Below, one piece after another: positions 1 through 9,652 of a stretch of DNA of 64,000 nucleotides. A program made the position numbers and the translations under genes. Numbering within the stretch: position 1 is the first letter of the stretch; every line of letters starts with the position of its first letter. The stretch is from Blepharisma stoltei (Eukaryota > Ciliophora > Heterotrichea > Heterotrichida > Blepharismidae). The notes under the pieces are model-generated. The model was not told where the DNA came from and made no database searches. It saw only the letters and a list, made by a program, of their open reading frames with translations. The stretch lies in assembly GCA_914767885.1 (NCBI GenBank), contig CAJZBQ010000004.1, positions 907,001-971,000 of the forward strand. Reading direction: 5' to 3'.

Positions 1-240
1 TTAAAAAATAAAAAATCCTATAGAAAATGTACAGTTATTATAATTATATATAACAGAATTCCATTGTCCATATACAACCAAAGAAATGTGACCCCAGTTC
101 GAGCTTTTAGTTCATCAACGTTAAACAGTTCTGGAAGGTTTGACAAGTCAAAAACCCAGTCTTTACACACTAGAAAGCCTAGTCCCAATTACAATGATCG
201 CCCTCAAAACGGAGTATCTGATAAATGCAAAGTCATGTAA
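1..240 (+). CDS. C-terminal fragment of an unidentified protein (5' end outside the window)
   Basis: The frame starting at base 1 is open to TAA at 238-240. The last 50 or so residues are rich in Ser, Thr, Asn, Lys and Arg (for example VRAFSSSTLNSSGR), which looks like a basic, disordered protein tail. No domain is recognisable. The first 20 codons are AT-rich and could instead be an IES, an intron or leader, so the true exon start may lie near base 60. It is tandem with the next gene, 42 bp upstream of its ATG. Confidence 0.45.
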   Translation, partial: LKNKKSYRKCTVIIIIYNRIPLSIYNQRNVTPVRAFSSSTLNSSGRFDKSKTQSLHTRKPSPNYNDRPQNGVSDKCKVM

Positions 241-282
241 ATTTAATAGTTTGAATATTATAAAAATTAATAAAATCATAAA

Positions 283-738
283 ATGCTGCAAGGAAAGCCC
301 TTATCTTTGCTTCCTCTACAGACACTTATATACTATGACATCCTTTACTCTCATCTATACTTTATTGTCACAGCAGTTTTATATATATACAAAAGCACGA
401 TCCTAACTTATCCTCCAAATACCATCTCACTTGAATGTGCCGGGCTTGCATTTTTTATTTTCCTTCAATATTTTCGTTTATTTATCGGTAATTATAATTC
501 AGGCATAGTTGGAAATAAAGCAGAAGGGCCAGGGGTCATGATTCATTTCTTAGTTTTAACAATCCCTTCTATATTTGGAGGAGTGTTTTTCATTGCTTTG
601 CAGCTTTATGTGTAATTAGTATCCAGACTAATAGCAGACCGGGTCATGAATATTATTTTCTTGATTATCTCAAGTATAGAGTTTATACTTGGGATTGTTG
701 TTGTGATTAGATTCAAGAAGGCTGAAAGCACAAGATAA
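283..738 (+). CDS. TMEM216/TMEM17-family ciliary transition-zone membrane protein
   Basis: The 146-aa product has four hydrophobic segments (about residues 18-38, 50-68, 85-108 and 114-134). It follows the human TMEM216 pattern closely: an N-terminal PL..L motif, Y(F/H)...VLYIYK, an LxYP turn, then FRLFIGNYNSG. Human TMEM216 is about 145 aa. The family belongs to the MKS/Tectonic module of the transition zone, which gates protein entry into cilia. One 15-nt intron at 612-626 (GTAATTAGTATCCAG) must be removed; without it the frame stops at 615. After removal the last helix and a basic tail ending FKKAESTR follow. Assignment to TMEM216 rather than TMEM17 or TMEM80 is by pattern only. Confidence 0.8.
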
Positions 739-780
739 TTAATAATAAAATGAAGCTAATAATCCTGTTAATTAATTTCA

Positions 781-2985
781 TTATCTTGGTCTTCTTTCAT
801 TGTCAATATCCAGCATCCTTGCATGTCTAAACCTGTCCACTGCAACCATCAGTGCTGATCGCCCTTCCAGTAAAAGCCCTCTAGGAATTTTGTTATCAGG
901 GCACATGCCTTTGAGCAGCACTACAGTTTCGTGCTCTTCTCTAAGTGTCTTAAACATTCTCATCATCCTAGAGACTGCATTTACCTTGTTTTTCAGTAGA
1001 TTCTTCTTGGATTCTTTGGCTTCAGATTCCAGACCAATCAATCTTTTTTTAGCTACAGAATCAAAGCCAATATTTTTTTCTCCGTACCTGGGCTTTAGAA
1101 TATTATAAAGCATTGCCATGACTTTCTCTATAATGAAAGGTGAGCTCCAGTTAAAGACATTCATAAAATTTGGCAAAAGATAAGGATGATGGCTGTAGTT
1201 GAACTGCTGGACATTCAATGTGTTGTTTGTGAACCTTATAATAGCTCCTTTGTTGTTGTAGACATCACAGTAATTAGGAGCTGAAAACACTGTAATGACA
1301 AGAGGAAAATCGTCGTCACCTGCCCATCTATGCATTTTATACCCATCTGCCTGCACTTCATGCGCACGAATCAGCGCAATGAGATCATTTTGTTGTAAAA
1401 AATCATTCACTGCATCAGCCCCGTATAAATAGCTGCAACCCCTTGTAGTATTTTGAATATATGATGAAGGCATTACCCCATTTGCGTTATCAATTGGATC
1501 TGCCCACAATAAATCACAGAACATCCCATCTTTGGGTGGCTCTTCAAAGCGGTATACATGGTCAATATCTCCAATATTTTTCAGGTGTGGAGACAGGCCT
1601 CCATGCACTGATAAGAAGTTATCATTGACTGTTGCTGCAACAGGCAAGCAGTCAAAGCTGTCCATTATCTTTTCATATACTTCTGAGTCATATTTCTGAA
1701 TACACTCAATTCTGAACGTAAAATACGAAGTCAGCTGCCTGCATTCATGATTTCCACGAAGCAAGAAAACCAGATCTGGGTAATTTAACTTCAAACAGTA
1801 AATCAAAATAATAACTTCTAAAGAAAAAGAACCACGATCAACGTAATCTCCTAACTCCCACTCCGTGAGTGAACAAAACCATTAGAAAAATCCATATTTT
1901 TTTGCCCAACAACCCACCCTCCGTGAGTGAAAATTTTTTTACTAAAAAACTTTTTTATGAAAAAAAAATTTGATATATAAGTGGTAATTAGTATAATGAC
2001 ATCTCTAACTAATTCTGTTTAATTTTAAAAAATTTGCGTTTTAAAACATAAATGTTATAAATTAAATTAATATTTACTTCCAATTTTTGCGAATTAGGAT
2101 TTTTTTTAAAATTTCGAAAAAAAAAATTTTCTATAAAAATTATATAAATTGTTTTAAAAAAAAATTAACAGTGAGCGAACAAGATTTTTTTGTTTACTCA
2201 CGGAGGGAGGAGTAAGAATAAGTATTTGTTTTTTTCTGGACTTCCGCCAAGTTCAAGGATTTTTAACATACTTAGTTAGAAGGTATTTAAAGTGTCTTCC
2301 CTCTTCAGCAGGATGATTTAGGCATGCATAAGCCCATCTTTTTAACTCCCAACTGGTGACGTCAGCAGCCATCTTGTCTCGCAAGCATTCCAGAAGACGC
2401 ACCCATCAGGCCAGAAGGTCTGTTTGGCCGCGTTGCCTCTCCCGAACTTGACTCCTGCGCGTGCTCCACCTAAGGGTACCCTCCTCGAGTGTGTCAAGCA
2501 GAAAAAACCATAAGTCTCCTAATGCCTGGACCAAAGAAATACCTTATGCGGTATTCCATATTGGTGTTGCGGATATAAAGGTCCACATAGAAAACTGAAC
2601 CCATAATAATAAAGGCGAAAGAAGGAATATTTCTTGGAGAGAACGAATTCCGCACTGGGCCACTTTAATATTATTCAAGGATTTTTAACAGATCAAAAAA
2701 TTGGCCATGAATGTCGCCGATCACCAGGAGAGGGTCCTGAAGCCGGATTAAATTTGGCTCTCTTGCAAGGATATCGATAGTCTTATTAATAATAAACATA
2801 ACATCTAGCTTTGTCAAAGTTCCTTCTCTCGCTAAATGGTCCCGTACAATTGTTCAATTTGGCTTTGAGCCTGACTATTTATTACTGCCTTGGGGAAAAA
2901 CCAAATCATGTGCCAAGGGTCTGTGAGGAGGCGGAGGGAGGTCTTTTACAACTCTATCTCTCATTGGGTCACTCAAAGGCTCCAT
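781..2985 (-). CDS. Calcineurin A (PP2B catalytic subunit), interrupted by two IESs
   Basis: Ca2+/calmodulin-activated Ser/Thr phosphatase, 468 aa after removal of inserts. In order: an N-terminal extension rich in Pro; GDIHGQFFDL (about 80); FLGDYVDRG (about 110); RGNHE (about 145); HGGLSP; RAHE; SAPNYCDVYNN; a calmodulin-binding helix (KNLLKNKVNAVSRMMRMFK); and a C-terminal autoinhibitory-like segment ending ERRPR. Together these are diagnostic of PP2B. A 15-nt intron lies at 2872-2886. A MITE insert (1855-2215) splits YLF from LGDYVDRG, and a SINE-like insert (2269-2690) splits FDLL from KILELGG. Removing all three gives 1407 nt, an exact frame. UGA encodes Trp in the N-terminal part (PNWTIV). 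Confidence 0.93.
1855..2212. mobile_element. MITE family A inside calcineurin A; IES 1855-2215
   Basis: The 358-bp element is flanked by TAA on both sides (1852-1854 and 2213-2215). Its ends are inverted: CTCCCACTCCGTGAGTGAAC on the left and GTTTACTCACGGAGGGAGGAG-type sequence on the right. The right end also carries an internal GTGAGCGAAC...GTTTACTCAC hairpin. Removal with one TAA restores ...YLFLGDYVDRG... of the phosphatase. Confidence 0.9.
2269..2673 (-). mobile_element. SINE-like element inside calcineurin A; IES 2269-2690
   Basis: A 405-bp GC-richer insert flanked by a perfect 17-bp direct repeat, ttcaaggatttttaaca, at 2252-2268 and 2674-2690. On the minus strand it starts attaaagtggcccag, resembling the start of the other elements, and ends in an AT-rich tail. 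Removing the element plus one repeat joins FDLL to KILELGGSP in frame. The long duplication fits target-primed retrotransposition rather than a cut-and-paste transposon. Confidence 0.85.
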
Positions 2986-3077
2986 GGTTTATGTAAACTA
3001 TTAAAGTGTAATTCAAAATTCATCCATTTCTGTGAAACGACTATAAATCCAATTTTGTGAACAATTATCTTAACTTA

Positions 3078-3755
3078 TTAGCTAGGCCTTTTAGTTTCTC
3101 TAGATACAGACTGGATTCTTTTGGTTTTCTTATTGTGCATTTCCATCCTCTCCAAGTTTATGACAAACTCAGAACTGCCCATGCGGATATCCACATTATT
3201 TGTGCCAGTTTTAAGCGCCTCTTCAAGCTTCATCACGATTTCTCTTGAAAACGGCTTTATTTTGCCTTTGTCATCGTAAGTCCAAGATGTGAATTCTCTT
3301 CGATTTTCAGGCCTCCTCATCATTGGAGGAGGCTGCCTGATTATGGGTCTCCAAATCTTGCCAGTCAGGGGAGATTGCGCGAAGTGGATCAGGTTGATGT
3401 TGTAGAGCTTCCCAAAGGTCTCCAAGATTAGGGCTGGCTGCTGGCTTTGGAATGCGTCCTCGATCTTTTGATTGGAGTCAGGGTCATAAGGAGAATAGGA
3501 TTTCCCATTAAACCAAAACCATTGGAAAGCAGATTTGGGGATTGATGACTGCTGGATCAGAGATATTAATATGTGCTTGGCTTGCTGCTGAGCTTGAACA
3601 GGAGTATCTCTTCCAGTTAAGAGGAATCGGCCCTCCTGATAATCTACTTTAACCTGGTACTGGGACTCTAACCATTGGAGCTGGCCGGAGGTTTGGAGTA
3701 ATCTTGCTATTTCTTCGCTGCAGTACACGTTATAAACTCTCTCCCCAGATTCCAT
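3078..3755 (-). CDS. Protein with two WWE domains
   Basis: 225 aa, uninterrupted. The N-terminal 75 residues (LLQTSGQLQWLESQYQVKVD...) look like a small KH-like fold. Two WWE-type repeats follow. The first (about 80-140) has QWFWFNGKSYSPYDPDSNQKIE and ends IWRPIIR. The second (about 150-215) has TSWTYDDKGKIKPFSREIV, EFVINLERMEMHN and RIQSVSR. WWE domains bind ADP-ribose or iso-ADP-ribose in PARPs and in RNF146/Deltex ubiquitin ligases. Neither a PARP nor a RING catalytic domain is present, so this may be a stand-alone reader. The KH-WWE order recalls PARP14-like N-termini, but that is only analogy. Confidence 0.75.
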   Translation of the reverse strand: MESGERVYNVYCSEEIARLLQTSGQLQWLESQYQVKVDYQEGRFLLTGRDTPVQAQQQAKHILISLIQQSSIPKSAFQWFWFNGKSYSPYDPDSNQKIEDAFQSQQPALILETFGKLYNINLIHFAQSPLTGKIWRPIIRQPPPMMRRPENRREFTSWTYDDKGKIKPFSREIVMKLEEALKTGTNNVDIRMGSSEFVINLERMEMHNKKTKRIQSVSRETKRPS

Positions 3756-3924
3756 TTATTAATTGTAGCTATGAATAATAAGATATTCTTTCTCAAAATC
3801 TAAACCAAAGCTTATTTATGTATCATAATCGCTTGATATTGTTTTGTGCTGCGTTTATTGCCTTATCCTTAATTTATATTTTCTGTCTTAAAATTTGGGT
3901 AGCAATATCTTGCATAAAATTTAA

Positions 3925-4777
3925 ATGGATTTTTTATCTTTGCCACCTACTGATATATCTGTATCAGCAATTCCTACTCAAATCTGCGAAACAAAGACTA
4001 CAGATGAGCTTAGCTGCTTTGATGAATTGCCTAGAGAACAAGAAATCAAAGACCTGCTGCCTAGGCTTGAAAGAGCTGAAGAACGAGTCCGTCAGCTTAG
4101 TCTGGAGTGCCAAAAAAGAGACTTCCAAATTACTCAACTGGAGTTTGAAAATGAAGAAATGCGAGAACAAATAAAAAAGTTCCAAGATGAGGACATTGAT
4201 GATGTAAGAATCCAATTGGAGCATTTGCAGTTTTTATATAAAGCATTACAGGATAAGTTCCAAGAAAGCCAAATGAAGATATATGCTTATGAAAAGAAAG
4301 AAAAAAACGAATACAATGATATAAGAATTCAAATTGAAGAGCATGCAAAAAACAAAGATTGGATGGATCAAAAAATTGATAAATAAAATGGAAAAACCTT
4401 ATATAAAGAAATCGAATCTTAATAATGTTTTGTATAGGAAAATATTGTGAGATTGCAGGTTTCCTTAGCTAGGCTAAGGGGCAGAGGATATTTTAAAAGA
4501 AGAATTAAGTTATGCTACATCAGAAAAAGAAAAATTGAAAGAAAAGCTGAAGGTTTGTGAAAGCGAGTCTCTAATTGTGCATCTGGATTGTGACGAACTG
4601 AATAAAGAACTAAATGAGCATAAAAGAACAATCAGCCAATTAGAAGCTCAGCTTGAATTTGAAAAGGAGCAGTATTCGGCATTAAAGTCAAAATATGATA
4701 TCCTTGCGAATTCAAACCAAAGGAATGATTATATTACTCCAAAATCAAGTCCTCGCAAAAGGACTCTAAATTTTTAA
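3925..4777 (+). CDS. Coiled-coil protein interrupted by a 109-bp IES
   Basis: 247 aa after IES removal. A short N-terminal tail with Pro and Ser (MDFLSLPPTDIS) is followed by almost continuous heptad-rich coiled coil (LPRLERAEERVRQLSLECQ..., later LEAQLEFEKEQYSALKSKYD). It ends with a basic tail, PKSSPRKRTLNF. No enzyme domain is visible; the architecture suggests a cytoskeletal or basal-body scaffold (inference). The frame stops just after KIDK unless 4382-4490 is removed, after which ...WMDQKID joins ILKEELSYATSEKEK in frame. It diverges from the WWE gene with 169 bp between start codons. Confidence 0.7.
4382..4490. other. Short IES, 109 bp, GATA direct repeats
   Basis: GATA occurs at 4378-4381 and 4487-4490. 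Removing one copy plus the sequence between them restores an unbroken coiled-coil frame; without removal UAA stops the protein. The interior is AT-rich at the left and has cttagctaggctaagggg at the right. No transposon signature is visible. Confidence 0.75.
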
Positions 4778-4937
4778 TTAATTTAATCGCTAATCTCATA
4801 AAATTTTACTGTTTATAGATAATAAAGCCCTTTTTCATTTTTAAAATCTACTAGCAATGAATTTAAATTTAGATTTTTCAATAAAAATGGCAAAAATATA
4901 TGCCAATTGCTATCATTTTTCTAATTATCACAAGTTA

Positions 4938-5761
4938 TTATAAAGATACCTTGGGAACATATCGGTATTTTTGCCGTAGTAAATTCAGTTGAACGGTAAT
5001 GTTTGTCAAATGGCATGTCAAGAGAAAATAATTCCTCGGAGTGATCATTCAAGCAAAACGCGCAAACAGACTAGAATAAATCACTAAAGCAAGAGTCATA
5101 TTTCTCGATATTTTTTCAGGCGGCTTATTCATATCAAGGACATTCGCTTTACCATTAATTATAGATTATGGCTCTTCCTCTTTGACATCTCATCCGGCAT
5201 GAGTCTTAATAGAAGACTCGTTCAGCTGCTAGCGAATAACCCTGGGCATGCCAGCACTTTCACCAGAGATAGCTCTCCTTTGGCTTTCAGCCAATTCTTA
5301 GTGCTGTCTCCGAACCTCGGAATATGCAGGTTTGAGACTTGGCCTGCTACTTAAGTGACTAGAGTTTCAGCTAGGGATAAGCTCTCAAGCTAGTATCGGT
5401 ACCAACTATGCCTTCGTCGTCGGCATCAGTGGTCTCTAGGGGGTAAAAAGCCTTTTCTCCCAAATACCCATCGGGAAGACGCAAAGTCTTCATTGCCGGA
5501 TGAGGGAGGCAACCCCAATCAGAGCGCAAATTCTAGTACCTGCAGACTCATTTCCTGCTCAGTTTGGTTTCAGGCAGCAGCAAGGTTCCCAAACTCGAAA
5601 TAGGTCTGAGAGAGGACTTGCCGATGTCGTTGCAATTTTATTTGTGTATCTATATCAAGTATCCCAGCAATTACAAAGCCCCAATTAAATGCTGGGCCCC
5701 AAAAATGAGTTGTTTTAAGGCCCATAGGATGGTTCCAGAGATACTTAATCGCAGCTATCAT
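4938..5761 (-). CDS. Mitochondrial pyruvate carrier subunit (MPC1-like), interrupted by one IES
   Basis: 100 aa after IES removal. It begins MIAAIKYLWNHPMGLKTTHF, then WGPAFNWGFVIAGILDMNKP, and ends with FARFAWMITPRNYFLL and VQLNLLRQKY. The THFWGPxxNWG and RFAWxxxPRNYLL motifs are hallmarks of MPC1/MPC2 small inner-membrane proteins, which import pyruvate into the matrix as a heterodimer. UGA encodes the Trp of RFAW. The SINE-like insert leaves GILD in one exon and MNKP in the other, joined through an 8-bp direct repeat; 303 nt remain. It lies 30 bp from a COA1-like gene on the same strand, also mitochondrial. Confidence 0.92.
5139..5651 (-). mobile_element. SINE-like element inside the MPC gene; IES 5139-5659
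   Basis: A GC-rich insert between 8-bp direct repeats atatcaag at 5131-5138 and 5652-5659. Minus-strand start: aaataaaattgcaacgacat, resembling other members; the far end is AT-rich (attaatggtaaagcg). Removal restores the MPC reading frame exactly. Short ORFs inside it are not conserved. The duplication is shorter than in the other members, so it is either old or partly eroded. Confidence 0.75.
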
Positions 5762-5791
5762 ATTTAATTTATTGTTTAAGCAAACTGCGTT

Positions 5792-6277
5792 TTAGTCTTT
5801 TAACATAGAATATTCTTTATCTCCCTTCATCAATGCCAATTTTGTGTATTTCCACGTCAATTTGTTAGCGTCAAAATCTCCCTGAGCAAAGATCTTCCCA
5901 TATCCCTTTGGTCCATATACAGTGAACTCTGCATTTCCTTTGGTATATTTACTGTCAGTTCGTCCTTTAACATTTTGCAAAAAATTCATCGGGATCCCTA
6001 TTTCTCTTTGAATAACTGGATCATATTTCAATGACTGAAGGGTTGATCCAAAGAAAACTGAGTTTGCTACAGGAAGAATTTTGAAATATTTTCTACCGAT
6101 AAGATACCCAATCCCTCCTATCACCAAACATGCTCCGCCGACTGTAAGCATTCTTCACATAATATTTTTAGATCGTTCAGCTTTTCTTTTTTGAATCTTG
6201 TCTTTATAGCTTAATGGCTTAATTTCTAGCTCTAATGTAGTCTCAGGTGATAATTCTATTTCTTTAAGCTCTCTCAT
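5792..6277 (-). CDS. COA1-like mitochondrial inner-membrane protein, copy 1
   Basis: 161 aa from the ATG at 6277 (MRELKEIELSP...). A basic stretch (KDKIQKRKAERSKNIMWR) precedes one membrane helix (MLTVGGACLVIGGIGYLIG). The soluble domain follows, with SLKYDPVIQREIGIPMNF, then AEFTVYGPKGYGKIFAQGDF and a C-terminal LTWKYTKLALMKGD. Small helix-anchored proteins with the pattern (L..DP..Q..LG.P) plus a beta-rich tail fit the cytochrome-c-oxidase assembly factor COA1 / Tim21-like family. A UGA Trp sits just before the helix. The frame upstream of this ATG is open for about 30 more codons but has no earlier ATG. Confidence 0.65.
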
Positions 6278-6359
6278 TTCTTTGTGGCTTCTTACTCCTT
6301 CTTCGTTACTTTGGAAAAATTTGTTTTCTCAGAGGATTTTTGTTTTAAATTTATATATT

Positions 6360-6562
6360 AAATCCTTTTTAAAAAATTAATATATTTTATAAAATTAAAA
6401 AGCAAACTTTTAAATTAGTGAGGTTAAATAGAGATTCGATATAATAATTATCATTTATATATCAAAAAATAATTTAGCAAAAAATTATATCAAAAATTTT
6501 ACTCACTCAGCGTGGGATTTTGCCAAAATAAAAAAATCCAACTTTTAGTCGCGTGGGAGGAG
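6360..6562. repeat. Diverged MITE family A copy at the 3' end of COA1-like copy 2
   Basis: The minus-strand end CTCCTCCCACGCGACTAAAA followed by an attttggcaaaatccc block matches the family A terminus. The middle shares the gataattatt...gcttttt AT-rich core. The other end has lost its inverted repeat, so the left limit is approximate. It probably lies in the last exon of the upstream COA1-like gene and would be an IES there. Confidence 0.55.
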
Positions 6563-7535
6563 CTAGCTTATCATGAATAAGAGGATAATTTGAGACTTCA
6601 TCAAATTTTACATGCAAAGAGGTGATTTTCCAGCTGAATGTCGATTTATTGGAGAAAGCTGGGTTGAATATGTTGATGATATGGCCAAAAGTTGATGAGG
6701 GGTGTGCTGTTTCTTTGACTGGGAATTCGTCTGAATCGCATGACTCTTTTGCTTCTGCGAGAATGTGGGCCTTAGCTTCACCTTCAGATCCATATACTAT
6801 AAACGCAGCACTTGCCCAAGTTTTGTCAGGCTCTAGAGTTCCTTGGATGCTGCCTTTCCTTGCTAATGATTTTCCAAGTATTTTCTGTACTTTTGCATCT
6901 TTTTCTAATAGAGTGATAGTTTCTTTTACTAATGCATGGTTTTTCTTCCAATCATCTTGGACATACACAATTAAAATGGCGAGCCATCCGACCCGTCCTT
7001 CTCCTGTACCCTCAGGGACTACGGGGTTAAGAAGTAAACGGGGCCTGGATATTGTGTCCAGGGTGGGTTTTTTTACCTTGGTCGGGACACCACGACAAGG
7101 TTTTTTGCCTCTCACAAAGACGAGAAGACCAGAGCCGCAGAATCAGGAGTCACACTTCAGGACTAGAAGGAAGTGAGGAAGCTTGTAGTGGAGCTTGGGG
7201 ACCTGAAGAAGACTCCGGAAGGCTACTTTTCCCCCTCCCCAGAAAGGACGGCGCCGGGTCACTAGACCCTGATCAAAGGAGTACCTGGGTGAATCTCCCT
7301 GTTAGATGACGACGTCACCATTTTTTGGTGACGTCGACAGAAAATGGAGTGAGCAACAGAGCCGGTGCTTAGGGCGCAAGCCTGAAGCTGGCAGCGCTGG
7401 GTAGAGGCTGAAATAAACCTCCGTGACCCGCTAAAACTAATTAATCTAATCTTGGACATAATAGTAATTTCCTCCTATAACTGTTCCGAACAAAAGTGTT
7501 GTTAGGCCTGCTGCCTTTACAGCGCTCGCTATCAT
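6507..7535 (-). CDS. COA1-like mitochondrial membrane protein, copy 2, interrupted by a SINE-like IES
   Basis: From the ATG at 7535: MIASAVKAAGLTTLLFGTV, a short membrane helix, then GGNYYYVQDDWKKN and KDAKVQKILGKSLARKGSIQ. A beta-rich domain (WASAAFIVYGSEGEAKAHIL) and a C-terminal WKITSLHVKF strand follow. The layout matches the neighbouring COA1-like protein, so the two are probably tandem paralogues. Removing 6966-7460 joins YYYV to QDDW in frame. The C-terminus is uncertain: past about 6563 the frame enters a decayed MITE. If that MITE is also an IES the true end lies near 6300, where a Lys-rich tail could be encoded. Confidence 0.6.
6966..7448 (+). mobile_element. SINE-like element (family starting AAAATGGCG) inside COA1-like copy 2; IES 6966-7460
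   Basis: 483 bp between perfect 12-bp repeats atcttggacata at 6954-6965 and 7449-7460. It starts cacaattaaaatggcgagcc and ends aaactaattaatcta, a simple AT tail like the (TTAATC)n tail of the copy at 63061. It contains a gacgtcacc...ggtgacgtc hairpin around 7311-7336. Excision restores the host frame. Confidence 0.85.
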
Positions 7536-7582
7536 TATTTACGAGAAAATAATGGTAAAATTTATGAATCTTTATTTCGCTA

Positions 7583-9079
7583 TTAATATAACACACTTCC
7601 ATGCCTTCTTAAATACAAATTTGGTCGAAAAGGTTGCGAAGGGAATCCTTCTGTAGGTATTTCATAGCTTACGCTTTTTACTCTTTGGTGGGCTGATGGA
7701 ATTCTTGCTCTGTTTTCTTTAAAACTATCAGATTGCTGGTTGTGCTTCTTAGCTTCTAACAATTTTTCAGCTTGCCCTGGATCTCCTATATAAGCTTTTA
7801 TTTTTTCTTCAAACGTCATTGATAAGCTTCTAGGTCTGCATCTCGATATTTTTAAGCCCTCTTCGTAATCCAGCAAAAATTGTTGCTGACTCCCCCTCCA
7901 TGAACAAAAACATTTTTTTCGCTAACCAGAGAGGAATTAAATTTTTTTTTTTAAAAAAATTCCAATTTGTAAAAAATTAAAATTTATAATTAGTTAGAGA
8001 TTTCATTATAATAGGTTTCACTTTTTTCATAAAAAATTTTTGTTCACTCACGGAGTGTGGGTTTTTAGGCAAAAAAATAGGGATCTTTCCAATGATTTTG
8101 TTCGCTCACGGAGGGAGGAGTGAGGGCCAAGAATGCTGCCTGGTCTGCAAATTCTGCATCATGCAATAAACTCATGTGCTGGGAAATTAAACACTCTTAT
8201 TGCGTAGCATCCTATTAAAGTGCCTGTCCTTCCTAAGCCAGCTTTACAATGCACAGCAATTACACTCTTTTCTTTTAGCCCAATATCTATAAAGTTCCTT
8301 ATTATTTCACTGTCAGGTATACTCCCATCCATAAAATAAAGTTCATGGTGTTTTATCCCTTCACGAGTGAATCTTTCAGGCTGATATCCTCTTTTATTTA
8401 GCCTGATAACTGTACTGATTCCCAATTTACGGAAAATCTTTGAATAATCCTCAGGCGTCATTCTTCTATCTTCGTTATGCTGTTTTTCAGATGGAGAGCT
8501 AAAAGCTAAAAATTTGTCAGGGATAATTCAATTGGCATCCCCATTTTCTACTTTTTCATAAAACTCATATTCCTTTACATTGAAACTCCTATAATCAAAC
8601 CATTTAAGCCTGATCGCAGTTTCTAATGCAGAAATGCAATGCTTTATTGTGCATTCATATCAGCATTCCCCATCACTTGCGTCACGAAAGGGCTCTAGAT
8701 CATGCATCTCAAAAGGAGAAAAAGCTTCTTCAGCAGTTCTTCCAAGGACAATTACTTGAAAAGCACAAATTAAATAAGCTGAATTAGCTTTCTTTTCGGC
8801 TTTTTCTGAAGTGTAATGATAGATTCGCTGGTATTCGTATCGTGGGTCTTTTAAAAGTCTTTCTAATTGAACACAATATCTATATGTCAAAGCTAGGTTA
8901 AGTGGCCCAAAATCGTAGCAAAAAGGTTTGTAGATGAGATCTGAATCTATGCAAATGAAATAAGAATTAGGGCGATTTCTTGGAGGAGAAACATCAGAAA
9001 TCCAATAAAGTCGGTCTAAATAATTCTTACTCTTTATAATTTCTGAAGATGAGCAGCTTAACATTTTAACGTTTAACAA
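7583..9079 (-). CDS. CDC14-family dual-specificity phosphatase, interrupted by a MITE
   Basis: 420 aa after IES removal. An N-terminal CDC14 domain (LDRLYWISDVSPPRN, FCYDFGPLNLALTYRYC, PFRDASDGEC) is followed by VENGDANWIIPDKFLAFSSP. The catalytic domain has the Asp-bearing loop MDGSIPDSE (about 253) and the signature HCKAGLGRTG (about 272). WCRICRPGSILG then meets PQQQFL across the insert. CDC14 reverses CDK phosphorylation at mitotic exit and also acts at cilia and centrosomes. Several Trp codons are UGA. Removing 7890-8123 gives 1263 nt. The C-terminal 95 residues are basic and probably disordered. Confidence 0.93.
7890..8120. mobile_element. MITE family A inside CDC14; IES 7890-8123 with TGA duplication
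   Basis: 231 bp, the shortest intact family A copy, flanked by TGA at 7887-7889 and 8121-8123. Left end CTCCCCCTCCATGAAC, right end GCTCACGGAGGGAGGAG. Precise removal gives GSILG-PQQQFL of CDC14, which fixes the junction within the TGA repeat. No TA dinucleotide is available at either boundary. Confidence 0.88.
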
Positions 9080-9190
9080 AGCTTTAAAATTTTTTTAAAT
9101 ATTAATCATAAGCCATGATAAAGTTTTAAGAAATTCACATAGAAAATAGATTTTATCTTAAAATCTAAGGTTTATTCGCAAACGAAAGAC

Positions 9191-9652
9191 TTATGAGTTA
9201 ACATTAGCTCTTTTCTTCATCATCTCTACCCACCTTTGATCAGGGATATTTTTAGCCCAAAACGGGTGTGGCATTTGTATTTTTTTCATTATATTCTTAA
9301 TTTGTTCAACCTTCTCTGGTGTCATTGGGATATCCCTTTTCACTTCTGGCAGCTTTTCATCTGTTTTTTCTTCTCCTTCGTCTGAATCAGACTCGCTCGG
9401 ACAAATTTGATATTGCGGCTCTTCTTCTCCTTCATCAAATGAAGCTTCCCAGTCTTGACTTGAACTTGCATTAACTGATTCCTGGAAGCATTCAATCGGA
9501 TCAATGGTCGCTGCAACTGTAATTGCATAATCTAAGTCAAGCTTGCTAAGCTCCCTATCAATGATCCCATCAACATCAATTCCTTCTAATTTCCCGTCCA
9601 GTTCTCTATTAATCGCTTCAACTGGGTCACTTTCAGAAGGTTCTGAGTTCAT
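9191..9652 (-). CDS. Acidic conserved-looking small protein (possibly MEA1-like)
   Basis: 153 aa, strongly acidic in the middle (FDEGEEEPQYQ, SESDSDEGEEKTDEK). A more ordered C-terminus reads TPEKVEQIKNIMKKIQMPHP followed by FWAKNIPDQRWVEMMKK. The C-terminal pattern (VK.IM..., P.WA..I.D..W) is reminiscent of male-enhanced antigen 1, but I cannot confirm this. It is divergent from the ankyrin gene with only 52 bp between the two ATGs. Confidence 0.6.
   Translation of the reverse strand: MNSEPSESDPVEAINRELDGKLEGIDVDGIIDRELSKLDLDYAITVAATIDPIECFQESVNASSSQDWEASFDEGEEEPQYQICPSESDSDEGEEKTDEKLPEVKRDIPMTPEKVEQIKNIMKKIQMPHPFWAKNIPDQRWVEMMKKRANVNS

Noticed and set aside
800-1108. 102-aa ORF opposite the calcineurin C-terminus
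   Set aside because: Shadow of the conserved gene on the other strand; composition follows the complementary codons and no domain is seen.
3818-4174. Upstream ATG extending a hydrophobic ORF before the coiled-coil gene
   Set aside because: It is in a different frame from the coiled coil and overlaps it; likely chance.
5500-5688. ORF within the MPC-gene insert
   Set aside because: Lies mostly in the SINE-like element and partly antisense to MPC; not conserved between element copies.
7052-7309. ORFs inside the SINE-like element at 6966-7448
   Set aside because: GC-rich element sequence; related elements at 31156 and 63061 do not keep the frame.
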